DNA from: Sphingobacterium nematocida
Lineage (GTDB): Bacteria; Bacteroidota; Bacteroidia; Sphingobacteriales; Sphingobacteriaceae
DNA length: 64,000 bases
Reading direction: 5' to 3'
NCBI RefSeq assembly: GCF_900168125.1
Contig: NZ_FUZF01000005.1
Span: 124,001 to 188,000, forward strand
This document shows positions 32,934 through 42,339 of this stretch, piece after piece. Numbering within the stretch: the stretch's first letter is position 1; the number at the start of each line of letters is the position of its first letter. The notes beneath the pieces are model-generated. The model was not told where the DNA came from. It saw nothing but the letters and a program-made list of their open reading frames with translations, and ran no database searches. Made by a program: the position numbers and the translations under genes.

Positions 32934-34718
32934 ATGACTAATTCTATACAATTTACGCTCGTCCAAGAAACTGTAGCGGCGGTAAAGTCGCTTTATGGCG
33001 CTGATATTCCAGACAATCAGATTACTTTGCAGGAAACCCGCAAGGAATTTGAAGGTCAAATAACCATTGTCACGTTTCCTGTAACACGATTTTCTAAAAA
33101 ATCGCCCGAGCAGACAGGAATGGAAATTGGAGAATATTTGCAACAGCATATTGCCTCGATTTCAGGCTATAATGTCATCAAGGGATTTTTAAATATTAGC
33201 TTGTCGGATGCGTATTGGATCTCCATGCTCAATGACAAGATCTCTAAACCAGATTTTGGTCAGTTTGCAAAAAATGGGAAGAAGTTGATGGTGGAATATT
33301 CTTCGCCAAATACCAACAAACCACTGCATCTTGGCCATATCCGCAACAACCTATTAGGCTATTCAGTAGCAGAGATACTGAAGGCGTATGGGTATGATGT
33401 GGTTAAAGCTAATCTGGTAAATGACAGGGGGATTCATATCTGTAAGTCAATGCTGGCTTGGCAACGATTCGGTAATGGAGAGACCCCAGAATCTGCCGGT
33501 ATGAAAGGTGACCACCTCGTGGGCAAATACTATGTTGTATTTGACAAAGAATATAAGAAGGAAATAGAGACCCTGAAAGCGGAAGGACAGTCCGAAGAGG
33601 AAGCTAAGAAAAATGCGCCTCTGATCAAAGCAGCTCAAACTATGTTGCAACAATGGGAGGCCGGAGATGAAGAGGTCATTTCTTTGTGGAAGACGATGAA
33701 CGGCTGGGTATACGCTGGTTTTGAAGCGACATACAAACAGTTGGGCGTTGACTTTGATAAATATTACTACGAATCGAATACGTACCTATTGGGTAAAGAT
33801 ATCATCCAGGAAGGATTGGAAAAAGGGGTTTTCTTTAAGAAAGAAGATAACTCGGTCTGGATCGATCTGACAGCCGAAGGTCTGGATGAAAAGCTGGTAC
33901 TCCGTGGCGACGGTACTTCGGTATATATCACACAGGATCTAGGTACAGCACAGCTAAAATACGATGAGTTCCACATGGATGAGTCGATTTATGTGGTGGG
34001 CAATGAGCAGGACTACCATTTTAAGGTGTTATTTGCGATATTGAAAAAACTGGGTAAATCCTGGGCACAGGGATTATTCCACCTTTCGTACGGCATGGTC
34101 GACTTGCCTTCGGGTAAGATGAAATCCCGTGAGGGAACGGTTGTTGATGCCGATGATCTGATGCGTGAAATGGTCGATACCGCAAAGGAACGTACCGAAG
34201 AATTGGGAAAAACGGAGGGATTTGAGGAAGACGAAAAAGCACAGCTTTACGATATGATCGGTATGGGCGCGCTGAAGTATTTCTTATTAAAAGTAGATCC
34301 GAAGAAGAGGTTACTTTTTGATCCAAAGGAGTCGGTCGATTTTCAAGGACACACTGGACCATTCATTCAGTATACACACGCTCGTATCAAGTCGGTATTA
34401 CGTAGGGCATCTTTTGACAGTGCTGCTGCTACTGTGGTGCCTTCTTCTTTTTCGCCTTACGAACGGGATCTTATCTTGGCGCTATCCAACTACCCGATGG
34501 TAATTGAATCTGCAGCAAAGGAGTTCAGCCCGGCACAACTGGCAAATTATGTTTATGAAGTGGCCAAGCTGTACAATAAATTCTATCACGAAGAAAGTAT
34601 TCTTAAGGCAGAGCAGGAGGATGTGAAGACTTTCCGTCTGCATCTATCGGCAGCATCGGTCCGTATCATCGCTGAGAGTATGCGCATGCTGGGGATTGAT
34701 TCGCCAGAGAGGATGTAA
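32934..34718 (+). CDS. argS: arginyl-tRNA synthetase
   Basis: 594 aa class I synthetase charging tRNA-Arg. An N-terminal Add1-like domain (1-110) is followed by SPNTNKPLHLGHIRNN with the HIGH box, a catalytic Rossmann fold with insertions, the KMSKS-equivalent KMKSREGTVV (about residue 395), and the C-terminal DALR anticodon-binding domain (from about 470, FIQYTHARIKSVLR) ending IRMLGI-like RMLGIDSPERM. Complete. The divergent neighbour is arginine decarboxylase, so two arginine-consuming enzymes share one intergenic region. Confidence 0.97.
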   Translation: MTNSIQFTLVQETVAAVKSLYGADIPDNQITLQETRKEFEGQITIVTFPVTRFSKKSPEQTGMEIGEYLQQHIASISGYNVIKGFLNISLSDAYWISMLNDKISKPDFGQFAKNGKKLMVEYSSPNTNKPLHLGHIRNNLLGYSVAEILKAYGYDVVKANLVNDRGIHICKSMLAWQRFGNGETPESAGMKGDHLVGKYYVVFDKEYKKEIETLKAEGQSEEEAKKNAPLIKAAQTMLQQWEAGDEEVISLWKTMNGWVYAGFEATYKQLGVDFDKYYYESNTYLLGKDIIQEGLEKGVFFKKEDNSVWIDLTAEGLDEKLVLRGDGTSVYITQDLGTAQLKYDEFHMDESIYVVGNEQDYHFKVLFAILKKLGKSWAQGLFHLSYGMVDLPSGKMKSREGTVVDADDLMREMVDTAKERTEELGKTEGFEEDEKAQLYDMIGMGALKYFLLKVDPKKRLLFDPKESVDFQGHTGPFIQYTHARIKSVLRRASFDSAAATVVPSSFSPYERDLILALSNYPMVIESAAKEFSPAQLANYVYEVAKLYNKFYHEESILKAEQEDVKTFRLHLSAASVRIIAESMRMLGIDSPERM

Positions 34719-34781
34719 GTGGAAGTGAGGAGAGTGATGAAGGTTATGGTGGTGAGGGTAATAAGGACAGAGGTGAACGAG

Positions 34782-34866
34782 TTAATTCCGATTAGATCGG
34801 GACAGGCAAGATCACAGGATAACAGGTTTATAGGTTAATCCCGATTGGATCGGGACAGGCAGGATA
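34782..34866. repeat. tandem pair of CCGAT/ATCGG palindrome repeats
   Basis: Two nearly identical 32-bp units (34782-34813 and 34835-34866), each with an inverted TCCCGATT-GGATCGGGA-like core followed by CAGGCAxGAT, lie 53 bp apart. They belong to the same small palindromic family found at other intergenic places in the window. Confidence 0.65.
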
Positions 34867-34896
34867 ATTAGGTGTTCACTTTAAAGAGTTAGAAAA

Positions 34897-35973
34897 ATGA
34901 AAAAGTTTAAAGTTGGGTTAATAGGATTTTCGATAGGAGGTTATGTATTTCATGCGCCTTTTATCGCTAGTAATCCAAATCTCGAATTATACAAAGTAAC
35001 TGCTCGAAAAGAAGAGCAACAGAAGATGTTGGCCGAACGCTATCCTAATGCTATAGGCGTATTGTCTGCGGAAGATATTATCCAAGATCCGGAGGTGGAT
35101 ATTGTGGTTATCGCTACTTCAAACGATGTTCATTTTAGCTTAGCCAAAGCGGCTTTAGAAGCGGGCAAAAATGTAATCGTAGAGAAGCCGTTTACCAATA
35201 CGACGGAAGAAGCCGATTTCTTAATTGCATTGGCCAAGGAAAAAGGTGTATTGTTATCGGTGCACCATAATGCACGCTTTCATTCGGACTATAAAACAGT
35301 GCAGAAGGTACTAGCCTCAGGAAGGCTGGGACGTGTAGTGCATTACGAAGCTCGGTTTGATCGGTTTCGTAACTTCTTGCGCGAGGGTGCTTGGCGCGAA
35401 GCTGCGCTTCCAGGATCGGGTATTCACTACGATTTAGGAGCTCATCTTATTGATCAGGCATTACAGTTGTTTGGTTATCCTGATGCAGTGTTTGCAGATT
35501 TGAGAGCACAGCGCGATGGAGCCAAAGCAGTGGATGATTTTGAGTTTATTTTATCCTACCCGAGTTTAAAGGTTTCGCTAAAGGGACAGATGCTCGCTAA
35601 AGAACCTACGCCAAGATTTGCAATATATGGTATGAATGGCTGTTTTGTAAAACGCGGTGTAGATCCTCAGGAAAATATGTTACGTGCTGGTGTACGTCCT
35701 GAAAATGACCCTAAATGGGGGGTGGAACCGGCAGAGATACAGGGCAAACTCTCTTTGTTGGAAAATGGTGAAGATGTAGAGGAATACGTGCTTAGTGAAA
35801 TCGGGTCGGGACAGGATTTCTATAAAAACATTGTCGCGACGTTGTTGGGAGAGGAAGAACTGTTTGTCAAACCCGAACAGGCTAGGGATGTAATCCGTAT
35901 TTTGGAACTGGCAGAACAATCCTGGGCGGAACAAAGAACGATTAAGACAGAAGGACAGTTGATATCTAGCTAG
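34897..35973 (+). CDS. Gfo/Idh/MocA-family oxidoreductase
   Basis: 358 aa NAD(P)-dependent dehydrogenase. The Rossmann fold starts KVGLIGFSIGGYVFHAPF; the family motif VEKPFTNTTEEA (the EKP loop) and the active-site region GSGIHYDLGAHLIDQALQLFG with DxxxHxxD-like spacing are present. The C-terminal beta sheet domain (from about 130) binds the substrate, usually a sugar or inositol. No sugar genes are adjacent and the substrate cannot be told. The stretch before it has two palindromic repeats. Confidence 0.93.
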   Translation: MKKFKVGLIGFSIGGYVFHAPFIASNPNLELYKVTARKEEQQKMLAERYPNAIGVLSAEDIIQDPEVDIVVIATSNDVHFSLAKAALEAGKNVIVEKPFTNTTEEADFLIALAKEKGVLLSVHHNARFHSDYKTVQKVLASGRLGRVVHYEARFDRFRNFLREGAWREAALPGSGIHYDLGAHLIDQALQLFGYPDAVFADLRAQRDGAKAVDDFEFILSYPSLKVSLKGQMLAKEPTPRFAIYGMNGCFVKRGVDPQENMLRAGVRPENDPKWGVEPAEIQGKLSLLENGEDVEEYVLSEIGSGQDFYKNIVATLLGEEELFVKPEQARDVIRILELAEQSWAEQRTIKTEGQLISS

Positions 35974-36023
35974 AAAAAGTGATAATATCATAACTTTCCT
36001 CACCTTTAATAACAAATAAAAAA

Positions 36024-37220
36024 TTGAATAACTACGACGCTATTATAATAGGAGCAGGTGCCTGTGGGTTGATGTGTGCGGTACAAGCTGGATTTTTGGG
36101 TAAGAAAACGCTTGTGCTGGAACGGAATGATAAACCAGGGGCCAAAATATTGATCTCTGGTGGTGGACGTTGTAATTATACAAATCTATATACCTCTACC
36201 GACAATTTTGTGTCGGAGAATCCAAAATTTCTGAATGCTGTCTTTGCACAGTGGTCTGTGGATGATACGATAGCATTTTTTGAGAATTTCGGACAGATTA
36301 CGGGCCAAGAGAAGACGCTAGGTCAGCTTTTCCCTGTATCGAATAAAGCTAAGGATATCGTAGCCACATTTACCCAATTGATGTACGATACAGGGCAAGA
36401 TATCTGGTTAAATACCTTGGTTAAGGACGTGAATCCAAATGGAGAAGGGTATCGCGTCACAATAGAGCGGAATGGGAAAACGGAGGACCTACTGACTTCC
36501 AAGGTTGTCTTTGCTTCGGGCGGGCTCCCGGTGGCGAAGCTGGGGGCTACTGATTTTGCCCTACGTACGGCTCGTCGATTGGGATTAGAAATCGTACCGA
36601 CAGCACCTGCTTTGGTACCGCTTACTATTACGGGGAAAGATGCTGAATGGTATGCTTCGCTTTCTGGAAATTCGGTCTATGCCCGCGTGTATAACGATAA
36701 AATATCTTTTGAAGAGAATATACTGTTTACCCATTGGGGGCTAAGCGGTCCCGCTATCCTGCAAATATCTTCGTACTGGCAGCCGGGTGAATCTTTTACC
36801 ATGGATCTTTTACCAAGATTTAAGCTGCAGGATCTGATTGCTGAAGAGCGCAATTTTGGCGGCAAACGTACTGTTGGACAGATGCTGCAAAGCCATTTTA
36901 CCAAAAAGATGGTGGATGCCTTAGCGCGATTTTTACCGGTGGATATCAAGATAGCTTCGTTAAGTAAGGCGGATGCAAAACTGGTGGTAGAGACTATTCA
37001 TCAGTTTAAAGTCAAAGCTGCTGGTGATAAAGGCTATGACAAAGCTGAGGTGATGCGTGGAGGTGTGTCTACGACGGAGTTAAAAGCTAAAACATTGGAA
37101 TCTAAAAAGTATCCGGGGTTGTATTTTGGAGGTGAAGCAGTGGATGTAACAGGTTGGCTGGGCGGATATAACTTTCAATGGGCCTGGGCCGCAGGATACG
37201 CCATAGCGCAAGATCTATAA
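36024..37220 (+). CDS. HI0933/YhiN-family flavoprotein
   Basis: 398 aa FAD-dependent oxidoreductase of unknown substrate. The dinucleotide-binding motif AIIIGAGACGLMCAVQAG begins at residue 5, followed by GAKILISGGGRCNYTN, the second family signature FASGGLPVAKLGAT, and the C-terminal GLYFGGEAVDVTGWLGGYNFQWAWAAG that closes the FAD site. The start is TTG 36024, because the first ATG lies inside the FAD motif (Met16). Enzymes of this group are poorly characterised. A 485-bp gap with a repeat element follows. Confidence 0.9.
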   Translation: MNNYDAIIIGAGACGLMCAVQAGFLGKKTLVLERNDKPGAKILISGGGRCNYTNLYTSTDNFVSENPKFLNAVFAQWSVDDTIAFFENFGQITGQEKTLGQLFPVSNKAKDIVATFTQLMYDTGQDIWLNTLVKDVNPNGEGYRVTIERNGKTEDLLTSKVVFASGGLPVAKLGATDFALRTARRLGLEIVPTAPALVPLTITGKDAEWYASLSGNSVYARVYNDKISFEENILFTHWGLSGPAILQISSYWQPGESFTMDLLPRFKLQDLIAEERNFGGKRTVGQMLQSHFTKKMVDALARFLPVDIKIASLSKADAKLVVETIHQFKVKAAGDKGYDKAEVMRGGVSTTELKAKTLESKKYPGLYFGGEAVDVTGWLGGYNFQWAWAAGYAIAQDL

Positions 37221-37305
37221 TTTGTTGCTTGAACCGCGGGCTATTCATTGTTTTTCATATTTCATTTGTCTTTTTTAAGGTATTCAAGAGCCACTTCGTG
37301 GGTTT

Positions 37306-37623
37306 CCTTGATGAAAAAACGAAGCAAAAAAATCAAGACTTGGACATTGTTACGCTAAAAGCGTTTCAAATTCCTAAATTGATTTGAGACGTTCCGCTTT
37401 GTTTCACTTCGTAAATCAATTTTTTACGAAATTTAAATCACTTTCTTAACGCTACAAAGTCCTAGGTCGAAAGAAAGTAGCTGTACATTAAATATTGCAT
37501 ATACTGCTCATATACGACAATTGTCGCCTAAGAAGCTTTTGGGAATTGCAGGTGGAGGCACTATCGTTGTCCAAAAGGTTCAAGCGACACGCTTTTGTAT
37601 ACTTTTGGCAAGACAAAAGTATA
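37306..37623. repeat. interspersed repeat, copy C
   Basis: Left end CCTTGAT...ATCAAG (37306-37312 / 37332-37337) and right end TATACTTTTG/CAAAAGTATA hairpin (37598-37607 / 37614-37623). Orientation is opposite to copy B at 13247-13706. It fills the gap between the flavoprotein and symporter genes; no gene lies in 37221-37705. Confidence 0.6.
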
Positions 37624-37667
37624 GGCATGTCACGGCCTGAGTGACAATAAGGATTAGCTATATTAAT

Positions 37668-37702
37668 AAAAGAGCGCTAGAATCAATATCTAGCGCTCTT
37701 TT
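37668..37702. terminator. bidirectional terminator
   Basis: 14-bp perfect stem AAAAGAGCGCTAGA (37668-37681 / 37689-37702) with a 7-nt loop and A/T runs on both sides, just beyond the minus-strand symporter stop (37706). Confidence 0.85.
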
Positions 37703-37705
37703 AAT

Positions 37706-38872
37706 TTAAGCGTTTCTCTTTTTATAAATACTGTCCACAATCAATGCTATAGCCCCATCTCCAGTCACATTACATGCTGTGCCAAAGCTATCCATCGCAA
37801 TATATAGGGAGATCATCAACGCTTGATTCTGTGCATCAAAACCTAACATGGAAGCAATAACACCAATGGCAGCCATGATAGCGCCGCCGGGTACGCCGGG
37901 TGCAGCAATCATAGTAACTCCTAACATGCATACAAAACCAGCCATCTGTATAGGGTCTATCGGCATACCTTGCATGAGCATCAGGGCTACAACACAGGCT
38001 ACAATCTTTAACATACTGCCCGCAAGATGTATGGTGGCGCACAAAGGAACGGTGAAGTTGGCGATGTCTTCACTGACACCAGCTTTCTTTGCCTGCGCCA
38101 AAGTGACCGGAATGGTGGCCGCAGAAGATTGGGTGCCCAATGCCGTGAAATAGGCAGGTAGCATCGTGGTCAGAAGACGAATCGGATTCTTTTTGCCGAT
38201 AATACCGGCTATAACAAATTGTGTCAAGAGCAAGAGGATATGCATGATAAAAATCACGCCGATGATCTTGATGAAGACATCCAATATCATTCCGACTTTG
38301 CCCGAATAGGTCATATCCAAAAAGATCCCGAAAATGAACAAGGGAAGAATAGGAATGATCAGCTTTTCAATTAGAAACGATATTATTTTTTCAAAATCTA
38401 TAGCTGCCTTTTCCAAGGTGGAATCTTCTAAACGTGCTAAACCTATGCCCACTAGAAATGCAAACACTAATGCGGTCATCACGTCAAATAGTGGCGGGAA
38501 GCTTAATGTAAAATAAGGTGTGAGAGCTTTGGTAGACTCTGCAATGTCGGTAGCTACCTGTCCTTGGATAAGAGAAGGAAAGATAGCCATACTACCGAAG
38601 TAGGAAGAGAAACCGGCAAATAAGGTCGATCCGTAGGCTATAGCGACGGTCATTAACAGGAGTTTGCCGGCGGTCTTGCCTAGTTTGGAAATAGCAGGAA
38701 TAATCAAACCTACAATGATCAAGGGGATCAAAAACTTGAGCAGTTGATCAAATAGGGAATTGAAAGTTGCAAAAATACGACCTATCGACTCGGGAATAAT
38801 ATAGCCTATACCTATGCCTAGCGCTATGGCTAGGACAACGCGGAACAGAAGATTGTCTATCAGTTTTCTCAT
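37706..38872 (-). CDS. dicarboxylate/amino acid:cation symporter (DAACS)
   Basis: 388 aa inner-membrane transporter of the glutamate transporter (GltP) fold with about eight membrane helices and two re-entrant loops. The serine-rich HP1-like loop reads TALGTQSSAATIPVTL and the TM7 region reads CATIHLAGSMLKIV. Classical members carry NMDGT at this point, which helps to bind sodium and substrate; here it is HLAGS. HP2 reads APGVPGGAIMAAIG. This variant suggests a changed ion or substrate specificity, perhaps closer to serine/threonine carriers. It is separated by 4 bp from the M3 peptidase gene upstream, so the two are probably one operon (peptidase then symporter), consistent with peptide/amino-acid use. 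Confidence 0.85.
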   Translation of the reverse strand: MRKLIDNLLFRVVLAIALGIGIGYIIPESIGRIFATFNSLFDQLLKFLIPLIIVGLIIPAISKLGKTAGKLLLMTVAIAYGSTLFAGFSSYFGSMAIFPSLIQGQVATDIAESTKALTPYFTLSFPPLFDVMTALVFAFLVGIGLARLEDSTLEKAAIDFEKIISFLIEKLIIPILPLFIFGIFLDMTYSGKVGMILDVFIKIIGVIFIMHILLLLTQFVIAGIIGKKNPIRLLTTMLPAYFTALGTQSSAATIPVTLAQAKKAGVSEDIANFTVPLCATIHLAGSMLKIVACVVALMLMQGMPIDPIQMAGFVCMLGVTMIAAPGVPGGAIMAAIGVIASMLGFDAQNQALMISLYIAMDSFGTACNVTGDGAIALIVDSIYKKRNA

Positions 38873-38876
38873 GTTC

Positions 38877-40907
38877 TTACTTTAATAAGCCTGCTCTTTT
38901 TAATAGGGGTTCTACCTGTGGAGCCTGCCCTCTAAACCGTAGATACAGCGTCATAGGGTGCTCGGTACCTCCTTTGGAAAGGATGTTGTCTTTGAATTTT
39001 GTGGCAATTTCTTTGTTGAAAATACCATTTTCCTTGAAGTAGTCAAAGGCGTCTGCATCCAGTACTTCGGCCCACTTGTAGCTGTAATAACCGGAAGAAT
39101 AACCGCCATTGAAAATATGAGAAAAGCTGGGACTCATCGCATTGTCTGCGACATCGGGGTACAGTTGTGTTGAAGCAAACTGCTCGGTTTCAAAAGCCTT
39201 GAGGCTCTTTATGAGGTTTGGATCGCCACCATGCCAGCCCATGTCTAATAAACCAAAGCTGATCTGTCTTACGGTAGCCATTCCTTCTTGGAAAGAAGCG
39301 GATTCTTTTATTTTCTCGACCAATTCCATCGGTATATTCTCTCCGGTCTCATAATGCTTGGCAAATAGTGCAAGCGCTTCTTTTTCGTAGCACCAGTTCT
39401 CCATAATTTGGCTCGGCAGCTCCACAAAATCCCAGTATACCGAAGTGCCGGAAAGGCTGGGGTAAGTGGTATCGGCCAACATGCCGTGTAACGCATGTCC
39501 AAATTCATGAAATAAAGTGGTAACCTCTTGAAATGTCAATAGGGAAGGTTTGGATGGTGTCGGTCGCGTAAAGTTACAGACGATAGATACATGTGGACGT
39601 TCTTGTATGCCTTGATACTGGTACTGCGGCTTGAAAGAGGTCATCCACGCACCGTTGCGTTTACCCTTGCGGGGGAAGAAATCGGTGTAAAATATAGATA
39701 CGAGTTCTCCGTCATCATTGGTCACTTCAAAGGTTTGAACCTCTTCGTGGTACTTGTCGATTGTAGTTATCTCTTTGAAATGTAACCCGTACAAAAGCCT
39801 TGCTGTTTCGTAAGCGCCCTCCAGTACTTTTTCAAGCTGAAAGTAGGGTTTTAACTTTTCGTCATCCAGATTGAATCGCTCTTGCTTTAGCTTCTCGGCA
39901 TAGTATGCACCATCCCATTTTTGCAACTGGGTGATTCCATCTGTTTTCTTTGCGAAATCCGTAAGTTCCTGAAACTCGCGCTCTGCTGCCGGTTTTGCTT
40001 TTTCTAATAAATCTTGTAGAAACTCCTTTACTTTGTCGGGAGACTGCGCCATACGCTCTTCTAGAACGAAGTGAGCGTGCGTGGCATAGCCCAAAAGCTG
40101 TGCCCGTCTAAAACGTAATTGCGCTATTTTAAGGACATTACTTTCATTGTTGTATTCATTGTTCTGAAACGCTTTGCGTCCTGCTGCAAGGGCTAATTCC
40201 TGACGTAGCGCTCTGTTGTCGGCATAGGTCATAAATGGAATATAACTCGGGTAATCCAGCGTGAATAACCAACCCTCTTTTTCTTGGCTTTCTGCCAGAG
40301 CTTTGGCGGCTTCAATGACGCCTTCTGGTAGACCGGATAAATCGGATTCCTCTTCGATTAGGAGCTGGTAAGCATTGGTCTCCGCAAGAACATTTTCGCC
40401 AAATTTTAGCTTTATCACAGCGAGCTCTGCATCGATTTGACGTAGTTCCTCTTTGTCTCCATCTTGAAGTAAAGCACCGTTGCGTACAAAATCTTTGTAT
40501 GATTTTTCCAATAGGGTATGCTGCTCTGGTGTGAGACTGAGATTGTCCTGCTGTTCATACACCTCCTGGATGCGTTTGAACAGGTCAAAATTTAGTGTGA
40601 TATCATTGCCCAAAGCCGAAAGCTTAGGTGCTACTTCCTGAGCTATTTTTTCCAGCTCATCGTTGGTCTCGGCAGAATGTAGATTGAAAAATATATTGGA
40701 AAGACGATCAAGGGTCATCCCTGAAAAAGCCATCGCTTCTAAAGTATTGACGAAGCTAGCGGGCTCGGGGTTGTTGACGATGGCATCGATCTCGTCTTTT
40801 GTCTTTTGTATGGCCTCTTCAAAGGCTAGAATATACTCCTCGGTATTGATTTTTGAAAAAGGCGCTGTATTGTACAGCGTATCAAATTTGCGCGTTAGTA
40901 TTGACAT
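38877..40907 (-). CDS. M3-family zinc metallopeptidase (Dcp/oligopeptidase A type)
   Basis: 676 aa from Met at 40907 (MSILTRKFDTLYNTAPFSK); the frame extends 14 codons upstream, but this Met fits family starts. The thimet-oligopeptidase fold carries the zinc site FHEFGHALHGML (HEFGH at about residue 467) and the distal Glu in YWDFVELPSQIMENWCYE. The substrate-tyrosine region reads HIFNGGYSSGYYSYKWAEVLDADAF. It degrades short peptides in the cytoplasm; there is no signal peptide. The DAACS symporter gene follows after 4 bp. Confidence 0.93.
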   Translation of the reverse strand: MSILTRKFDTLYNTAPFSKINTEEYILAFEEAIQKTKDEIDAIVNNPEPASFVNTLEAMAFSGMTLDRLSNIFFNLHSAETNDELEKIAQEVAPKLSALGNDITLNFDLFKRIQEVYEQQDNLSLTPEQHTLLEKSYKDFVRNGALLQDGDKEELRQIDAELAVIKLKFGENVLAETNAYQLLIEEESDLSGLPEGVIEAAKALAESQEKEGWLFTLDYPSYIPFMTYADNRALRQELALAAGRKAFQNNEYNNESNVLKIAQLRFRRAQLLGYATHAHFVLEERMAQSPDKVKEFLQDLLEKAKPAAEREFQELTDFAKKTDGITQLQKWDGAYYAEKLKQERFNLDDEKLKPYFQLEKVLEGAYETARLLYGLHFKEITTIDKYHEEVQTFEVTNDDGELVSIFYTDFFPRKGKRNGAWMTSFKPQYQYQGIQERPHVSIVCNFTRPTPSKPSLLTFQEVTTLFHEFGHALHGMLADTTYPSLSGTSVYWDFVELPSQIMENWCYEKEALALFAKHYETGENIPMELVEKIKESASFQEGMATVRQISFGLLDMGWHGGDPNLIKSLKAFETEQFASTQLYPDVADNAMSPSFSHIFNGGYSSGYYSYKWAEVLDADAFDYFKENGIFNKEIATKFKDNILSKGGTEHPMTLYLRFRGQAPQVEPLLKRAGLLK

Positions 40908-40922
40908 GGGTGTAAAGTTAAC

Positions 40923-40957
40923 AAATATTTGTGCGGATTCTATCCGCACAAATATTT
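40923..40957. terminator. 16-bp perfect hairpin between trpB and the M3 peptidase gene
   Basis: AAATATTTGTGCGGAT (40923-40938) and its complement (40942-40957) with a 3-nt loop. It lies just past the trpB stop (40967) and 16 bp or more before the peptidase start, so it could end trpB transcription. Confidence 0.65.
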
Positions 40958-40966
40958 GAAAAGCTA

Positions 40967-42142
40967 TTACATTTCGCGCTCTACGTCTTTGTCTCCTCTT
41001 CCGGATACGTTGACGATAGCTAATGCGTTTTTGTCTTTTAGTAATTTAATAGCCAATGCTACTGCATGCGCACTCTCGATGGCTGTGGTGATGCCTTCTA
41101 GACGTGATAATAGTTTGTAGGCATCGATGGCTTCTTGATCGGTCACCGGATAATACTGCGCACGGTTGGTATCTTTGAGATAAGCATGCTGTGGCGATAT
41201 TCCCGGATAATCTAATCCGGCAGCGATGGATTTGGAAGCGATCGGTTGGCCGTTGTCGTCGACCAAACAATAAGAACGTGTACCTTGAAATACGGTTGGC
41301 TTGCCGAAAGAAAGTGTAGCGGCAGTATTGGGGTAAGTCCCATCTCCACCTCCTTCTGCTCCGTGGATAGCCACATCATTGTCTTCCAAAAAGCCTGAAA
41401 AAAGACCTATGGCATTAGACCCTCCGCCTACGGAAGCGAATATGCTATCGGGAAGACGTCCTTCAAAGGCTAAAATTTGTTGCTTTGCTTCTTGGCCAAT
41501 AACGGACTGAAAGTAACCTACCATTTTGGGGTACGGATGCGGCCCTACATGCGAACCTAAAAGGTAATATGCCGTTGGATTTTCGATGTAATAACCCAAT
41601 GCAGCATCCACAGCGTCTTTTAAAGTCTTACTGCCCAGTTCGGTAGCGATAACTTCTGCTCCCAATAAGCGCATACGGCGGACGTTGAGCGCTTGGCGTT
41701 GGACATCTATCGCACCCATAAATACCTTACAGGGAATATTTAACAGAGCTGCTGCCGTGGCGGTAGCCACGCCGTGCTGACCGGCACCGGTCTCGGCGAT
41801 GATCTCTTTGGCGCCCATCTTTTTAGCTAGTAGTATCTGACCGATAGCATTGTTGATTTTGTGGGATCCGGTGTGATTGAGGTCTTCGCGTTTGAGGTAT
41901 ATCGTAGAACCTACGTAAGCACTTAGGTTTTTAGCATGAAATAGTGCTGAAGGTCTGCCTACGTAATTTTTTAAGAGTTGGATAAACTCCTCATTGAATT
42001 CCGATTTTTGAGCTTCGTTGTCAAAAAAAGCTGCAAGTTCCTGCAGTTGTTTTTCGAGTACAGGTGGGATGTAAGATCCACCATATTCGCCGTAGTTGCC
42101 TTGGTAGGCAAGCATGGATGGGTTAGGTTTGACTTCGATCAT
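40967..42142 (-). CDS. trpB: tryptophan synthase beta chain (lone, divergent copy)
   Basis: 391 aa PLP enzyme joining indole and serine. The PLP Lys95 lies in LNHTGSHKINNAIGQ (the family normally has GAHK), the catalytic Glu117 in IAETGAGQHG, and the phosphate loop is VGGGSNAIG. IAAGLDYPGISPQHAYL and SGRGDKD are present. The segment GAEGGGDGTYPNTAATLSFG departs from the usual VEAAGxG...HAATL, and the next residues read FQGTRSYCL. No other trp gene is nearby, unlike the trpFBA order. It may be a second TrpB acting on indole or a serine analogue. Isolated gene. Confidence 0.82.
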   Translation of the reverse strand: MIEVKPNPSMLAYQGNYGEYGGSYIPPVLEKQLQELAAFFDNEAQKSEFNEEFIQLLKNYVGRPSALFHAKNLSAYVGSTIYLKREDLNHTGSHKINNAIGQILLAKKMGAKEIIAETGAGQHGVATATAAALLNIPCKVFMGAIDVQRQALNVRRMRLLGAEVIATELGSKTLKDAVDAALGYYIENPTAYYLLGSHVGPHPYPKMVGYFQSVIGQEAKQQILAFEGRLPDSIFASVGGGSNAIGLFSGFLEDNDVAIHGAEGGGDGTYPNTAATLSFGKPTVFQGTRSYCLVDDNGQPIASKSIAAGLDYPGISPQHAYLKDTNRAQYYPVTDQEAIDAYKLLSRLEGITTAIESAHAVALAIKLLKDKNALAIVNVSGRGDKDVEREM

Positions 42143-42265
42143 TGTGATTTGCTGTTAATTAATTGAAGTCTAAACATAAAAAAAATATAGCGAATAAACA
42201 AGATAGAAACGGCATAGTATGGTGTTAACGGGACCTAATAGTGGAGCTGAGACCGTGATAAATAA

Positions 42266-42309
42266 AGGGCTTCTACAGTGAATTATTGATAATTCCTGTA
42301 GAAAGCCCT
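42266..42309 (-). terminator. terminator of hmp
   Basis: Stem AGGGCTTCTACAG / CTGTAGAAAGCCCT with one bulge (42266-42278 / 42296-42309) and a 17-nt loop, about 30 bp beyond the hmp stop. Confidence 0.65.
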
Positions 42310-42339
42310 AATTATAGTTAGTGATTAGTTAGAAACGTG

